From Hippopus hippopus (lineage: Eukaryota; Mollusca; Bivalvia; Cardiida; Cardiidae), in the NCBI GenBank assembly GCA_946811185.2, contig OX328109.1, forward strand, positions 3,968,001-4,032,000: a stretch of DNA of 64,000 nt, given 5' to 3'. The translations under genes were made by a program, and so were the position numbers. This document shows positions 39,201 through 39,873 of this stretch, in pieces. Numbering within the stretch: position 1 is the first letter of the stretch; every line of letters begins with the position of its first letter. The notes under the pieces were generated by a model. It had not been told where the DNA came from, ran no database searches, and was given only the letters and a program-made list of their open reading frames with translations.

Positions 39201-39388
39201 TTTCAAGATTTAACAACGTTTTTTTTTCTCTCCAGCTGTAAGGTACGTGTACTGTAAGGGAAGTAAAATGTTGTATTCGTACAACTATTATTAAAGAAAG
39301 AGTGAAGAAAAAGAATTACCTCCAGTCGAGCTGGTTGACGTCCCAGCTGTGAAGGTTGTTGGTATAGTTTCTGATGTACATAAGGTAC
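143..39388 (-). CDS. Transmembrane cadherin-repeat gene, 18 exons in window, both ends open
   Basis: Predicted single-pass membrane adhesion/receptor protein. Joining 18 minus-strand exons, all with AG/GT borders and matching phases, gives about 883 codons with no stop. Approximate layout, counted from the first codon in the window: residues 1-23 Ser/Thr-rich; 24-172 an N-terminal module (CCGVVKEW, IQIWRH, EGDFIGWY); six cadherin-like repeats at 172-272, 272-380, 380-482, 483-587, 588-690 and 691-797; juxtamembrane 798-813; transmembrane helix 814-837; basic tail after it. Cadherin hallmarks seen: NDNSPVF, NLPVF, NQPPIF and NVNEPVTF linkers; TDADSD, ATDADND, DPDAGD and RDADRESD calcium-site motifs; VLENQ; degenerate LDRE (YDLDPGY, YLDFDTAS). 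Most introns are phase 1 or 0. The signal-peptide exon and the end of the tail were not found. Introns are packed with MITEs. It is not a classical cadherin (no catenin-binding tail seen) and I cannot assign it to a named protocadherin. The exon chain is seen in sequence; the adhesion role is inferred from the family. Confidence 0.85.
555..775 (+). mobile_element. A-family TTAA hairpin MITE
   Basis: Family description: TTAACCCTTTACCACACAA left end, GTTTTAACGACCCTGAG, hairpin GAAAACATTGTGGGAAAAGG...CCTTTTCCCACAATGTTTTC, body GTCTGCAAATGCTTTCAATT, right end TTTGGTAAAGAGTTAA. About 225-230 bp, non-coding. This copy is diverged (CAGTATCTTTTTTCCCCCAC). Confidence 0.75.
788..1051 (+). mobile_element. 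B element
   Basis: ATGAGCCATG..GTGAAAAGGGGGCT end, central GGTCAGCCTGCGCAG palindrome, GCATTAAGCCCCCTTTTGCC end. About 265 bp, no coding capacity. Confidence 0.85.
1112..1273 (+). mobile_element. A MITE, hairpin half-deleted
   Basis: Left and right ends present; the hairpin is replaced by AAAGTTCTCACCGTTTC. Confidence 0.72.
1346..1573 (+). mobile_element. A MITE just downstream of exon 17
   Basis: Complete, with hairpin AATGCTGGTAACCAGCATT; right end GTGCGGTAACAAGTTA. Confidence 0.85.
1609..1765 (-). CDS. Cadherin gene, exon 17 (transmembrane segment)
   Basis: 157 bp, phase 1 to 2. Acceptor TTGAAACAG. It encodes NILWFAAACLTVLGL then VFVVILMIIFCCKEKK: a hydrophobic helix of about 24 residues followed by a Cys pair and a basic stop-transfer run, then GGLKAKIKACF. 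The exon ends at a strong donor, GA|GTGAGT. If the intron is retained, an in-frame TGA at 1605..1607 ends the protein two codons later with a tail of about 23 residues. An A-family MITE begins about 30 bp further on. Confidence 0.85.
1815..2545 (+). repeat. L repeat (copy 1), split by C
   Basis: GGTAAGGTAACTTTCCCAGT start; the part after C (2496..2545) reads ACATGTGCAACGCATGTATT, as at 34865. Confidence 0.72.
2231..2495. mobile_element. C element (copy 1) inserted in L
   Basis: Ends GGCTTGCAACACGTGAAAAG / CGCGTGTTGCAGGCC; two internal CAGCCTGC...GCAGGCT palindromes; flanks share ATAT. Confidence 0.85.
2587..3082. mobile_element. I element: palindrome plus body
   Basis: Near-perfect palindrome 2587..2750 (GTGAAAGATCGAAATTTATT and inverse) with loop GTGGCGCAGCCACGAG, then a 330-bp body ending GGAAAGCATAAAATAAA, inverse of TTTATTTCATGCTTTT. 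Confidence 0.8.
3167..3270 (+). mobile_element. A MITE right half, interrupted by F
   Basis: TCTCACAATGTTTTCTTTCC to AACACAGACAAGTTTTA. Confidence 0.65.
3275..3410 (+). mobile_element. F element (copy 1), left part
   Basis: Starts AACAAGAGCACCGCATGCGG. Continues at about 5385..5475 (GGTTCCCCTTTTGAC) after the nested H element. Itself inserted in an A-family fragment. Confidence 0.78.
3742..3847 (+). repeat. 53-bp tandem duplication
   Basis: GGAAAAAAGTGAGCCGAATG repeats at offset 53 with a single difference (TCTGG/TCCGG) near the unit end; evidently recent. Confidence 0.9.
4330..5290 (+). repeat. G tandem array (about 175-bp unit)
   Basis: About five diverged units share GGACAAGCAAGAAATGCTGT, AAGGGAAATAACTC and TGCACTCCGTAAT. 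It ends with a distinctive GGACACCGCCCGCCCGCCC tail. No coding potential in a consistent frame. Confidence 0.85.
5716..5846 (+). mobile_element. A MITE right half
   Basis: CAGCATTTTCTCCTTTTTCC to TTTGGTAAAGAGTTA; left half absent. Confidence 0.75.
5866..6091 (-). mobile_element. A MITE ending about 20 bp from exon 16
   Basis: Minus orientation; ends GTGTTTGGTAAAGGTTTAA. Confidence 0.78.
6111..6239 (-). CDS. Cadherin gene, exon 16 (repeat 6 end and juxtamembrane)
   Basis: 129 bp, phase 1 to 1. Acceptor TATATTTTCAG, donor TTTG|GTAAAC. It encodes GTYAINVIATDG and ATVSLTITETTT, closing the last repeat, then a polar stretch (PDADTSNRYYNFF) leading to the membrane. Both introns beside it consist mostly of A-family MITEs. 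Confidence 0.87.
6252..6473 (-). mobile_element. A MITE beginning about 12 bp upstream of exon 16
   Basis: Starts CTCTTTACTACACAAC. With the copy above it leaves exon 16 tightly flanked by MITEs. Confidence 0.8.
6496..7085 (+). mobile_element. A MITE(s), rearranged, split by a foldback element
   Basis: The hairpin region is duplicated (6530..6690). The body reads to AAAATTTTGT at 6780 and resumes at 7062 with TTTGTCATTTGGTAAAGAGT. Confidence 0.75.
6782..7061. mobile_element. Foldback element with arms of about 110 bp
   Basis: TTTCGGCTTTTGCCTTTATC ... TAGTCACAAAATGTAGAAGG: the two arms are near-perfect inverted repeats around AATTCATTTAAAA. TTTGTC at 6776..6781 and 7062..7067 is the likely target duplication. 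Confidence 0.85.
7080..7290 (-). mobile_element. A MITE, diverged hairpin
   Basis: GTTAACTCTTGACCAGACAC start; hairpin AATTCTGCTTAACAGCATT. Confidence 0.7.
7300..7516 (-). mobile_element. A MITE
   Basis: Hairpin GATAAAATGCTGATTACC; end TTGTTTGATAGAGAATTAA. Confidence 0.75.
7531..7640 (+). mobile_element. A MITE left fragment
   Basis: CCCTTTACCACACAATCC then a degraded hairpin arm. Confidence 0.6.
7708..7937 (+). mobile_element. A MITE, complete
   Basis: TTTACCACGCAATCCTCAG to GTTTGGGAAAGAGTTAA with a perfect hairpin core. Confidence 0.88.
7983..8212 (-). mobile_element. A MITE, complete
   Basis: TTTAACTCTTTACCAAACAC to GGGATTGTCTCGTAAC. Confidence 0.85.
8466..8646 (+). mobile_element. A MITE, one hairpin arm missing
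   Basis: TTAACCCTTTATGATACAAT; only the right hairpin arm (TTTTTCCACAATGTTTTC). Confidence 0.75.
8666..8697 (-). repeat. Second copy of exon 15 3' end
   Basis: Repeats AAAACTGACTTTTCTAC of exon 15 at an offset of 126 bp and then reads VADKG before donor AAAG|GTACAT. No usable in-frame acceptor lies between the copies. Confidence 0.65.
8798..8933 (-). CDS. Cadherin gene, exon 15 (cadherin repeat 6), 3' end duplicated
   Basis: 136 bp if donor C|GTACTT (8797) is used; phase 0 to 1. Acceptor TTTATTTGTACAG. It encodes AVARDADRESDTIVNYSL and HVYAKTDFSTVT. A second copy of the exon end (KTDFSTVADK, donor AAAG|GTACAT) lies 126 bp downstream at 8666..8697. Both donors leave phase 1, as exon 16 requires, but a stop (TAA) lies between them in this frame, so the second copy cannot simply be read through. 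Confidence 0.78.
9078..9278. repeat. Degenerate foldback
   Basis: AATGGAATAAAAATGGAAAA on the left pairs imperfectly with ATGTTCCATTTATTACAT on the right; middle unique. No family partner seen here. Confidence 0.5.
9454..9575 (-). mobile_element. A MITE hairpin plus right end
   Basis: GAAAAAGGAGAAAATACTCG to GTTTGGTAAAGTGTTAAA. Confidence 0.72.
9690..9879 (+). mobile_element. A MITE, internally shortened
   Basis: TTAACCCGTCACCAAACAAC to GTTTGATAAAGACTTA. Confidence 0.82.
10190..10430 (+). repeat. K repeat (copy 1)
   Basis: Shares TGCTTTGAAGGCCTC, ATGCATTTTC and GCATGAAGATAC with 38920..39230 and 46390..47015. Confidence 0.75.
10623..10744 (-). CDS. Cadherin gene, exon 14 (repeat 5 end, repeat 6 start)
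   Basis: 122 bp, phase 1 to 0. Acceptor AAACTTGCAG, donor ATCA|GTAAGT. It encodes ATLFIRISYVNDNSPVF, holding the canonical NDNSPVF linker, then TDTPVGYHIVS. The phase-0 exit joins exon 15 to read HIVS-AVARDADRE. Confidence 0.9.
10814..11022 (+). mobile_element. A MITE next to the exon 13 copies
   Basis: TTTACCCTTTAGCTTG to GGGCAAGTCTAAAGTTTTG; the terminal TTAA is lost. Confidence 0.75.
11040..11405 (-). repeat. Tandem decayed copies of exon 13 3' end
   Basis: Three successive units of roughly 65-130 bp carry versions of the exon 13 segment (AAGGTCATATG, CATCTGGAAGGT, ACCATTATACC on the plus strand). The nearest retains TATAATG|GTAAG at about 11258. Read on the minus strand, copy three gives TYDLDLWYLPDEV. 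Confidence 0.75.
11413..11626 (-). CDS. Cadherin gene, exon 13 (cadherin repeat 5), 3' end tandemly copied
   Basis: 214 bp, phase 0 to 1. Acceptor CTATATTGTAG, donor AATG|GTAAGT. It encodes SIDPDAGDTATYSMNCG, FAQTYDLDPGYLPDE and AVYVQDSGGYN, a full cadherin core with DPDAGD and YDLDP. The 3' third, donor included, recurs in about three decayed tandem copies just downstream (about 11040..11400). At least one copy still has an intact GTAAGT donor, so alternative use of a duplicated end is possible but not shown. Confidence 0.87.
11643..12030. mobile_element. Half-palindromic element
   Basis: AGTGTTGTATATCAAAAATA (11650) is inverted at 11740..11775 (TATTTTTGATATATGACAAC). A unique body follows, ending GAAAGATAAAAAG, inverse of CTATTTATCTTTTA. 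Same layout as the I family. Confidence 0.65.
12093..12709 (+). mobile_element. H element (copy 2), interrupted by the tRNA palindrome
   Basis: Ends TAAGGTTTACGGCCCCTAAC (left) and GTTAGGGGCTGTAGAACTTT (right). The internal unit AAAAGACGGAAGATTGGCTG occurs twice. Confidence 0.8.
12154..12555. mobile_element. Long palindromic element carrying tRNA-like sequence in both arms
   Basis: Arms of about 150 bp (12154..12303 and 12408..12555) start GTAGTATACTGGTCTATCCC and are near-perfect inverted repeats. Each arm holds TGGTAGAGCGTTTGCCTTG with the perfect B box GGTTCAAATCC. A 100-bp loop holds a further tRNA-tail-like TGGGATCGAACCC. Inserted in an H element with a likely CCTTT duplication. Confidence 0.85.
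12878..13109 (+). mobile_element. A MITE, complete
   Basis: TTAACCCTTTACGGCACAAT to GGCTGGTAAAGTTTAAA; hairpin AATGCTGGTAACCAGCATT. Confidence 0.85.
13140..13390 (-). mobile_element. A MITE remnants
   Basis: Two hairpin-arm pieces (TATTGTGGGAAAGCGAGAAA, ACATTGTGGGAAAAGGAGAA) and a GGGTTGTTAAAACTTGAG end. Confidence 0.6.
13430..13770. repeat. J repeat (copy 1), degenerate palindrome
   Basis: GTGAAGATGACAATCGGTTA is inverted as TAGATTGTCATCTTCACAAT. Related to 60490..60720. Confidence 0.65.
13925..15068 (+). mobile_element. E element with internal tandem repeats, TA TSD
   Basis: Begins GACAAGAGGGCCATGATGGC...CGCTCACCTGAG and ends CTCAGGTGAGC; TA on both sides (13923, 15069). Between are about five units of roughly 150-165 bp with TTTGACCTAGTGACCTAG, AAGACAAACATTCTGACC and AATGTGGCCTCTAGAG. 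It splits an A element. Such arrays are common in bivalve genomes. Confidence 0.85.
15160..15392 (-). mobile_element. A MITE, complete, beside exon 12
   Basis: TTAACTCTTTATCAAACAAC to AGTTTGGTAAAGGGTTGA. The right hairpin half of another A copy lies at 15069..15158 after the E insertion. Confidence 0.85.
15497..15693 (-). CDS. Cadherin gene, exon 12 (repeat 4 end, repeat 5 start)
   Basis: 197 bp, phase 1 to 0. Acceptor TATTTATGCAG, donor GAGC|GTGAGT. It encodes YTMTIYAHDTKEMSS, LTLVVTNVNEPVTF and YGITMPEQS, closing repeat 4 and opening repeat 5 (Val-Asn-Glu-Pro linker, Pro-Glu of the next repeat). Exon 13 follows in phase 0. Confidence 0.88.
15719..15808 (-). mobile_element. A MITE deletion derivative (about 90 bp)
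   Basis: Both ends (CTCTTTACCAAACAAC and GTGTGGTAAAGAGTTAA) are joined without hairpin or body, about 25 bp upstream of exon 12. Confidence 0.85.
15805..16036 (+). mobile_element. A MITE, abutting the derivative
   Basis: TTAATCTTTTACTAAACATT to ATCTGGTAAAGAGTTA. Confidence 0.8.
16060..16293 (-). mobile_element. A MITE
   Basis: GTTTACCACATGACAAAAAA to GATTGTGAGGTTAAAAGATT. Confidence 0.75.
16592..16912 (+). mobile_element. A MITE with triplicated 48-bp hairpin arm
   Basis: The unit AGACTTTTGAAAACATTGTG...GCTGGTAACCAG occurs at 16635, 16683 and 16731, identical apart from the first base; then the right arm and normal body. Confidence 0.9.
16945..17160 (+). mobile_element. SINE1, 5' truncated
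   Basis: Body from AAGGATTCATTCCTCTCTC to the CATGCAATCAGTCAAT tail, without the tRNA head. Confidence 0.8.
17455..17690 (-). mobile_element. A MITE
   Basis: CCTTTACCAAACAACAAAAA; partly duplicated arm (GAGAAAATGCTG twice). Confidence 0.75.
17931..18110 (-). CDS. Cadherin gene, exon 11 (cadherin repeat 4, first half)
   Basis: 180 bp, phase 1 to 1. Acceptor AAATTTTCAG, donor TCAA|GTAAGG. It encodes NLPVFTNVNG, SVLENQAVSTPLLQV and TTTDADSDTITYFYD: linker, glutamate-containing strand and calcium motif in the usual order and spacing. It is one of the most cadherin-like exons. Confidence 0.9.
18314..18535 (-). mobile_element. A MITE, diverged
   Basis: CACTCTTTAGCAAATAAC; hairpin GATGCTAGTTACCAGCA. 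Another remnant at 18570..18720. Confidence 0.7.
18929..19153 (+). mobile_element. A MITE sharing a TTAA with the next copy
   Basis: Ends ATATGGTAAAGACTTAA at 19153, where the following inverted copy begins. Confidence 0.85.
19150..19377 (-). mobile_element. A MITE, opposite orientation to its neighbour
   Basis: TTAACCCTTTACCAAATGAC to GCGTGGTAAAGGGTTA. Confidence 0.87.
19415..19636 (+). repeat. M repeat (copy 1)
   Basis: ATACATTAAGTCCCCTTTTT; GTATGAAGTTTCATCA; GGACAAACAGACAGATT. Matches 20040..20265. Confidence 0.75.
19649..19771 (-). CDS. Cadherin gene, exon 10 (cadherin repeat 3, second half)
   Basis: 123 bp, phase 1 to 1. Acceptor AACTTATTTTCAG, donor ACAA|GTAAGT. It encodes FTLSITAKANND and ARDLIIYIT, the closing strands of repeat 3. 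Copies of an M repeat flank the exon on both sides, the nearest ending about 12 bp from the donor. Confidence 0.8.
19886..20265 (+). repeat. M repeats (copies 2 and 3)
   Basis: TACATTAAGCCCCCTTTTCC at 19900 and TACATCAAGCCCCCTTTTTC at 20046; the second continues through GTATGAAGTTTCATCAGTTT to GCGGGATAAAAAG. Confidence 0.75.
20430..20685 (+). mobile_element. SINE2 (second tRNA-derived family)
   Basis: Head GGCTCAGTGGTAAGAATATC then CCTGGCGGTTTTGAGTTGCA, body with TGAGGCAAACTCACCTCTCA, tail TTAAACTCCAATACAAA. A partial extra head lies at 20338..20392, so the head is duplicated. Confidence 0.8.
20690..21270. other. No feature recognised
   Basis: About 580 bp within a cadherin intron; no matching repeat in the window, no exon-like open segment with good splice sites. 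Confidence 0.5.
21272..21481 (+). mobile_element. A MITE, shortened hairpin
   Basis: CCTTCACCACACAAAACTGA to TTTCATGGAGAGTTA. Confidence 0.75.
21617..21845 (-). mobile_element. A MITE, complete with TTAA at both ends
   Basis: 229 bp, TTAACTCATTACCAGACAAC to GTGTGGTAATGGGTTAA. Confidence 0.9.
22027..22254 (-). mobile_element. A MITE, complete with TTAA at both ends
   Basis: 228 bp, TTAACTCTTTACCAAACGAC to GTTTGGTAAGGGGTTAA; close to the family consensus. Confidence 0.9.
22436..22645 (+). mobile_element. F element (copy 2)
   Basis: ACAAGAGTACCCTATGCGAG start; GTTTCCCTTTTCATAATTTG; CTTCAGTAATAAGAGAGATA. Directly followed by copy 3, so the pair is head-to-tail. Confidence 0.75.
22646..22905 (+). 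mobile_element. F element (copy 3)
   Basis: AACAAGAGCACTGCATGCAG start, end GGGCTATGAAAACACCTTGA..CACAGCCAAGCTA. It stops about 15 bp from exon 9 of the cadherin gene. Confidence 0.75.
22922..23074 (-). CDS. Cadherin gene, exon 9 (cadherin repeat 3, first half)
   Basis: 153 bp, phase 1 to 1. Acceptor TAATTTCAG, donor GACT|GTATGT. It encodes KIGDTVFTVSATDADNDQ, a textbook cadherin calcium motif (DADND), then CNPATTADGNCPFEVYD with two Cys that could pair. The end of an F element lies about 15 bp beyond the donor. Confidence 0.88.
23086..23319 (+). mobile_element. A MITE next to exon 9 acceptor
   Basis: ATCCTTTACCACACAATCCT to GTGCAGTAAAGAATTAA, starting about 12 bp upstream of the exon. Confidence 0.83.
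23353..23568 (+). mobile_element. A MITE
   Basis: TTAACCTTTTACCACACAAT to CATTAGGTAAAGGTTGAA. Confidence 0.83.
23727..23992 (-). mobile_element. B element
   Basis: Both ends and the CATGTCAGCCTGCACGGAC palindrome are present. A left-end fragment of a second copy lies at 24127..24190. Confidence 0.85.
24005..24074 (+). tRNA. tRNA-Lys(CTT)-like pseudogene or SINE head
   Basis: About 70 nt. Acceptor stem GCCTC/GAGGC, D-arm with TAGCTCACTTGGTAGAG, perfect T-stem GTGGG/CCCAC around TTTTAGT. The anticodon region GACTCTTGATTC resembles tRNA-Lys but its stem does not pair, so a working tRNA is unlikely. No SINE body follows. Confidence 0.5.
24196..24330 (+). mobile_element. A MITE hairpin fragment
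   Basis: GAGGCCATTGTGTGCAAAGC; AATGCGGGTAAACCAGCATT. Confidence 0.65.
24385..24703 (+). mobile_element. SINE1, degenerate
   Basis: Diverged head (GTTGCTAGTTCCAATCC in place of the B box), complete body and AAATCAATTAAT tail. It lies in a cadherin intron. Confidence 0.78.
24786..24947 (-). CDS. Cadherin gene, exon 8 (cadherin repeat 2, second half)
   Basis: 162 bp, phase 1 to 1. Acceptor TTTTTCTACAG, donor GGCA|GTAAGT. It encodes YLDFDTASTYELVVKCYD (a degenerate LDRE...Y-L-V-D core) and the linker NQPPIF. This is the clearest LDRE-type core in the gene. Confidence 0.87.
24978..25236 (-). mobile_element. B element
   Basis: CATGCTCTGGCAAAAGGGGG start; palindrome around GTCAGCCTGCGCAATC; end AAGCCCCCTCCTCACAG. 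About 30 bp upstream of exon 8. Confidence 0.85.
25421..25613 (-). CDS. Cadherin gene, exon 7 (cadherin repeat 2, first half)
   Basis: 193 bp, phase 0 to 1. Acceptor TTTATTCCAG, donor TCCA|GTATGT. It encodes PSITNLPASATIHEDT and LLYTVSTTDPMNQ, matching the E-en/v-A-D-P portion of cadherin repeats. The leading Met is internal, not a start. Confidence 0.83.
25620..25745 (+). repeat. Minisatellite (about 38-bp unit), left block
   Basis: Three to four units of AAGAAAATGTCCATATATGG then AAAGAGCTTAACATCT. Cut by the mariner; continues at 27077. Confidence 0.88.
25746..27076 (-). mobile_element. Decayed full-length mariner element
   Basis: About 1.33 kb, bounded by TA and near-identical 31-bp inverted ends (TACGAGGGATGATCAGAAAG at left, matching TACGAGGGGTGATCAGAAAG on the other strand at right). 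Inserted into a minisatellite. Internal minus-strand fragments look like mariner transposase. Confidence 0.9.
26010..26790 (-). pseudogene. Mariner transposase pseudogene
   Basis: Fragments in different frames: N-terminal DNA-binding region (GDSALKKSDIRNG, DTKSGCPPKSVTDK, DRRDTVRKIADTFDIS) with an in-frame stop, and a C-terminal catalytic part near 26020..26150 (LHQDNALVHKA for HDNA-PxH, LVLTHCDL for APCDF, the last catalytic Asp). Frameshifts and stops make it inactive. Typical mariner transposases are about 345 residues. Confidence 0.85.
27193..27428 (+). mobile_element. A MITE within minisatellite (copy a)
   Basis: CACCCTTTACCACACAATCC to GTGTGGTAAAGAGTTAA. Confidence 0.88.
27685..27915 (+). 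mobile_element. A MITE within minisatellite (copy b)
   Basis: AACCCTTTACCACACAATCC to GTGTGGTAAAGAGCTTAA, sister of copy a. Confidence 0.88.
27990..28146 (-). mobile_element. A MITE, ends and body without full hairpin
   Basis: GTCCAAATTGAAAGCATTTG to GGGATTGTGAGGTAAATG, about 28 bp past exon 6. Confidence 0.72.
28174..28292 (-). CDS. Cadherin gene, exon 6 (cadherin repeat 1, second half)
   Basis: 119 bp, phase 1 to 0. Acceptor CGATATTTCAG; donor AGT|GTAAAC restores phase 0 for exon 7. It encodes LTPGTYMPVFRVEEAHCG and ATLTVSVYDS, the closing strands of a repeat. It contains one unpaired-looking Cys. Confidence 0.8.
28510..28935. mobile_element. Two diverged A MITEs, opposed
   Basis: 28510..28715 minus (CTAACTCTTTAGCAGAAAAC) and 28716..28935 plus (ACCCTGGTAACCAGCAATTT). 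Confidence 0.65.
29103..29527 (+). repeat. Minisatellite, 39-41-bp unit, 11 copies
   Basis: Unit GGGGCCCTTAGAATAAACAT + GTCTACATTTTTTACCACA, nearly identical throughout. It lies in the cadherin intron before exon 5. Open frames in it are artefacts. Confidence 0.95.
29707..29933 (-). mobile_element. A MITE, complete, about 30 bp from exon 5
   Basis: TTAATTCTTTATGGAATGAC to TATTGTAAAAAGTTAA. Confidence 0.82.
29961..30140 (-). CDS. Cadherin gene, exon 5 (cadherin repeat 1, first half)
   Basis: 180 bp, phase 1 to 1. Acceptor ACTCTTTCAG, donor TCAA|GTGAGT. It encodes PYFKNLPTF followed by LLTLTANDPDLADN, the cadherin strand-B/calcium-site pattern. The next exon completes the repeat. Confidence 0.85.
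30190..30485 (+). mobile_element. F element (copy 4)
   Basis: Starts AACAAGAGTATGGCATGCAG, interior GGGTTCCCCTTTTGAAAG, end GGGCTATGACAATACCTTGA. The most complete uninterrupted copy. Confidence 0.78.
30581..30807 (-). mobile_element. A MITE, complete
   Basis: TTAACTCTTCATCAAATGAC to GTGTGTTAAAAGGATTAA. Confidence 0.83.
30998..31235 (+). mobile_element. A MITE, complete
   Basis: CTTAACCCTTTACCACACAA to CATCTGGTATGAGTTAA. Confidence 0.86.
31305..31527 (-). mobile_element. A MITE, degraded ends
   Basis: AACGACAAAACTTTAGAC; hairpin AATGCTGGTAGCCAGCA. Confidence 0.72.
31966..32168 (+). mobile_element. SINE3, 12-bp TSD, in an A element
   Basis: tRNA-like head GTGAGGTAGAGCGTTGGCC with CCAAGTTCGATACCTAGG; ends TTGTTTCTCAATCGATGTAA plus an AT-rich tail. 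AAAGACAGAAAT at 31946..31957 and 32423..32434 flank it together with a B element nested in its tail. Confidence 0.85.
32169..32409 (-). mobile_element. B element nested in the SINE3 tail
   Basis: ATGAGCCATGCTCTGGTATA to CACAGAGCGCGGCTCATAT. One palindrome arm is missing (AATAGCGGACTGCGCAGG). Confidence 0.82.
32473..32572 (+). repeat. 50-bp tandem duplication of an A right end
   Basis: TTTTGATTTGTTTGTGTCCA...GTTTGGTAAAAAGTTAA occurs twice in succession. Confidence 0.92.
32634..32865 (-). mobile_element. A MITE sharing TTAA with the next
   Basis: TAACCTTCTACCACTCAACA to GTTGTAAAGGGTTAA. Confidence 0.83.
32862..33090 (-). mobile_element. A MITE, same orientation, shared TTAA at 32862
   Basis: TTAATCCTTTACCACACATC to GTGTGTAAAGGGTTAA. 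A further right-half fragment at 33110..33207. Confidence 0.84.
33264..33469 (-). CDS. Cadherin gene, exon 4 (N-terminal module, end)
   Basis: 206 bp, phase 2 to 1. Acceptor AAAATTTTCAG, donor CCAA|GTGAGT. It encodes WYIQHNILYVYDTN and later DTYDWNAVNVHTN, ending the N-terminal module. A second AG (ACAAACAG at about 33430) is also in frame but less pyrimidine-rich; if used, the exon would lose about 14 residues. Confidence 0.78.
33490..33746 (-). repeat. L repeat, minus orientation
   Basis: GGTCAAAATTTTACGCTGTA and CATTCATAAAAATAAAGTTA match the inverse of 2096..2240 and 34700..34870. It starts just upstream of exon 4. Confidence 0.7.
33747..33917. repeat. Large hairpin
   Basis: Arms of about 80 bp: GGAATGAAGAGAATTTTATT and TTTGTATGAAACAGC, inverted as GCAGTTTCATACAAAAGTG and AAAATTCTCTTCATTCC. 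Confidence 0.88.
34300..34880 (+). repeat. L repeat with inverted AGTAACTTTCCTGGTGCTTG ends
   Basis: TAACTTTCCTGGTGCTTGTA is inverted as CAAGCACCAGGAAGGTTGC. The remainder aligns with 1815..2230. Confidence 0.7.
34909..35403 (+). mobile_element. B element interrupted by an A MITE
   Basis: Left part 34909..35147 and right part 35369..35403 (AAGCCCACTCTTACAAGAG..GGCTCATAT), split by the A copy at its own GATACATTAA site. Confidence 0.88.
35144..35372 (-). mobile_element. A MITE inserted in B with clean TTAA duplication
   Basis: TTAA 35144..35147 and 35369..35372 around 221 bp (TTCTTTACCAAACGACAAAT to GTGTGGTAAAGAG). B sequence continues exactly across. Confidence 0.93.
35419..35647 (+). mobile_element. 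A MITE, complete
   Basis: CCATTTACCACTCTATCCCG to GTTTGGTAAAGAGTTA. Confidence 0.83.
35848..36063 (-). mobile_element. A MITE
   Basis: TAACTCTTTAACAAATGACA to GTTTGGTAAACATTA; one hairpin arm eroded. Confidence 0.76.
36395..36495 (+). repeat. GAT/GAG microsatellite
   Basis: Imperfect trinucleotide run of GATGAT and GAGGAG about 70 bp past the exon 3 donor. Confidence 0.9.
36566..36638 (-). CDS. Cadherin gene, exon 3 (N-terminal module, middle)
   Basis: 73 bp, phase 1 to 2. Acceptor TTTATTTCCAG, donor GGTTG|GTATGT. It encodes SNDHTIRPENN and VREGDFIG; the tryptophan of GDFIGW is split across the intron. The unusual phase-2 exit is matched only by the chosen acceptor of exon 4, which supports both. 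Confidence 0.8.
36665..36890 (-). mobile_element. A MITE upstream of exon 3
   Basis: AATCTTTTCCCGAAAGAC; hairpin AATGCTGGAAACCAGCATT. A partial copy follows at 36930..37065. Confidence 0.78.
37084..37281 (+). mobile_element. SINE3, second copy
   Basis: Same layout as the 32 kb copy: GGTTGTGAGCTAGAGTGTC head, CCCAAGTTCAATACCCAGG, ending CTTGTTTCTCAGTAAGTGTA. Confidence 0.82.
37555..38108. mobile_element. Foldback with arrays of ACAATAGCCCACT at both ends
   Basis: The left cluster (37560..37675) has four GGACAATAGCCCACTGG-like units; the right cluster (38003..38105) has six inverted units (AGTGGGCTATTGTCC). About 330 bp lie between. Confidence 0.8.
38141..38308 (-). CDS. Cadherin gene, exon 2 (N-terminal module, first half)
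   Basis: 168 bp, phase 1 to 1. Acceptor TTTCAATACAG, donor CCCA|GTAAGT. Key residues: a vicinal Cys pair in FTCCGVVKEW, then TLTIQIWRH and SSSFELISQQEY. This resembles a beta-rich extracellular module that I recall from invertebrate secreted proteins (Cys-x-Gly, Trp, then IWR, then GD-IGWY). I know of no family name for it and do not assign one. Confidence 0.8.
38445..38670 (+). mobile_element. A MITE
   Basis: AACCCTTTACCACACATTTC to GGATGGTAATGAATAAA; perfect hairpin core. Confidence 0.83.
38920..39230 (-). repeat. K repeat (copy 2)
   Basis: Inverse of 10190..10430: GAAAATGCATTTCATGTTTT, ATGAGGACAAATCCCTTGGG. Confidence 0.75.
39320..39388 (-). CDS. Cadherin gene, exon 1 seen (Ser/Thr-rich segment)
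   Basis: 69 bp, entry phase 1, exit phase 1 with donor GAG|GTAATT. It encodes about 23 residues rich in Thr and Ser (TLCTSETIP, TFTAGTSTSSTG), probably an O-glycosylated spacer behind the signal peptide. The acceptor (TTTAAAG|GT) has only a weak pyrimidine tract, so this is one of the less certain exons. Its exit phase matches exon 2. The exon carrying the start codon must lie further right and was not identified. Confidence 0.55.
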
Positions 39389-39566
39389 CTTTAAATTAAA
39401 ATATAGATAGTTATGTAAATACATGTAAAATTGTATCTGCTAATGAAAATTCATGTAGTATGAAATTGTTTAGAAAAATATATACACATAAGATTTCTGT
39501 TAATGAAAATATATAAAAATTGAGAAAAATATATATACCTATAGTAGGGTTTCTGTTTTAAAATGA
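39389..39566 (+). repeat. Degenerate tandem repeat around the exon 1 acceptor
   Basis: Units with TAATGAAAAT..CATGTA; the series resumes at 40305..40520 (GATACCTGTAAATGAAAATG) after three B elements. Some units resemble the GGTACCTTTAAAT acceptor border. Confidence 0.55.
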
Positions 39567-39568
39567 AA

Positions 39569-39830
39569 ATATGAGTCATGCTCTGTGAAAAGGGGGCTTA
39601 ATGCATTTGCGAAAAGTATCAACCCATGTCAGCCTGCGCAGGCTGACATGGGCCGAAACTTTTCGCTATCTTCAAATTTTCTGCATGTCCAAGGACCATT
39701 TTGCCTCATGCATAGATGGTTGCTTGACAAAATGGATTTTATGGATTAGTAATTTGGTGAGGTCTTGCTTGGTATCATGCATTACAGAGATGCATTAAGC
39801 CCCCTTTTGCCAGAGTGTGGCTCATATAGA
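39569..39830 (+). mobile_element. B element
   Basis: ATATGAGTCATGCTCTGTGA to CCAGAGTGTGGCTCATAT. The palindrome is shortened to TCAGCCTGCGCAGGCTGA. Confidence 0.87.
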
Positions 39831-39873
39831 AAGTACTGAAAGTAGATGCAGTACTGACCTGTTGAAGAAAATA

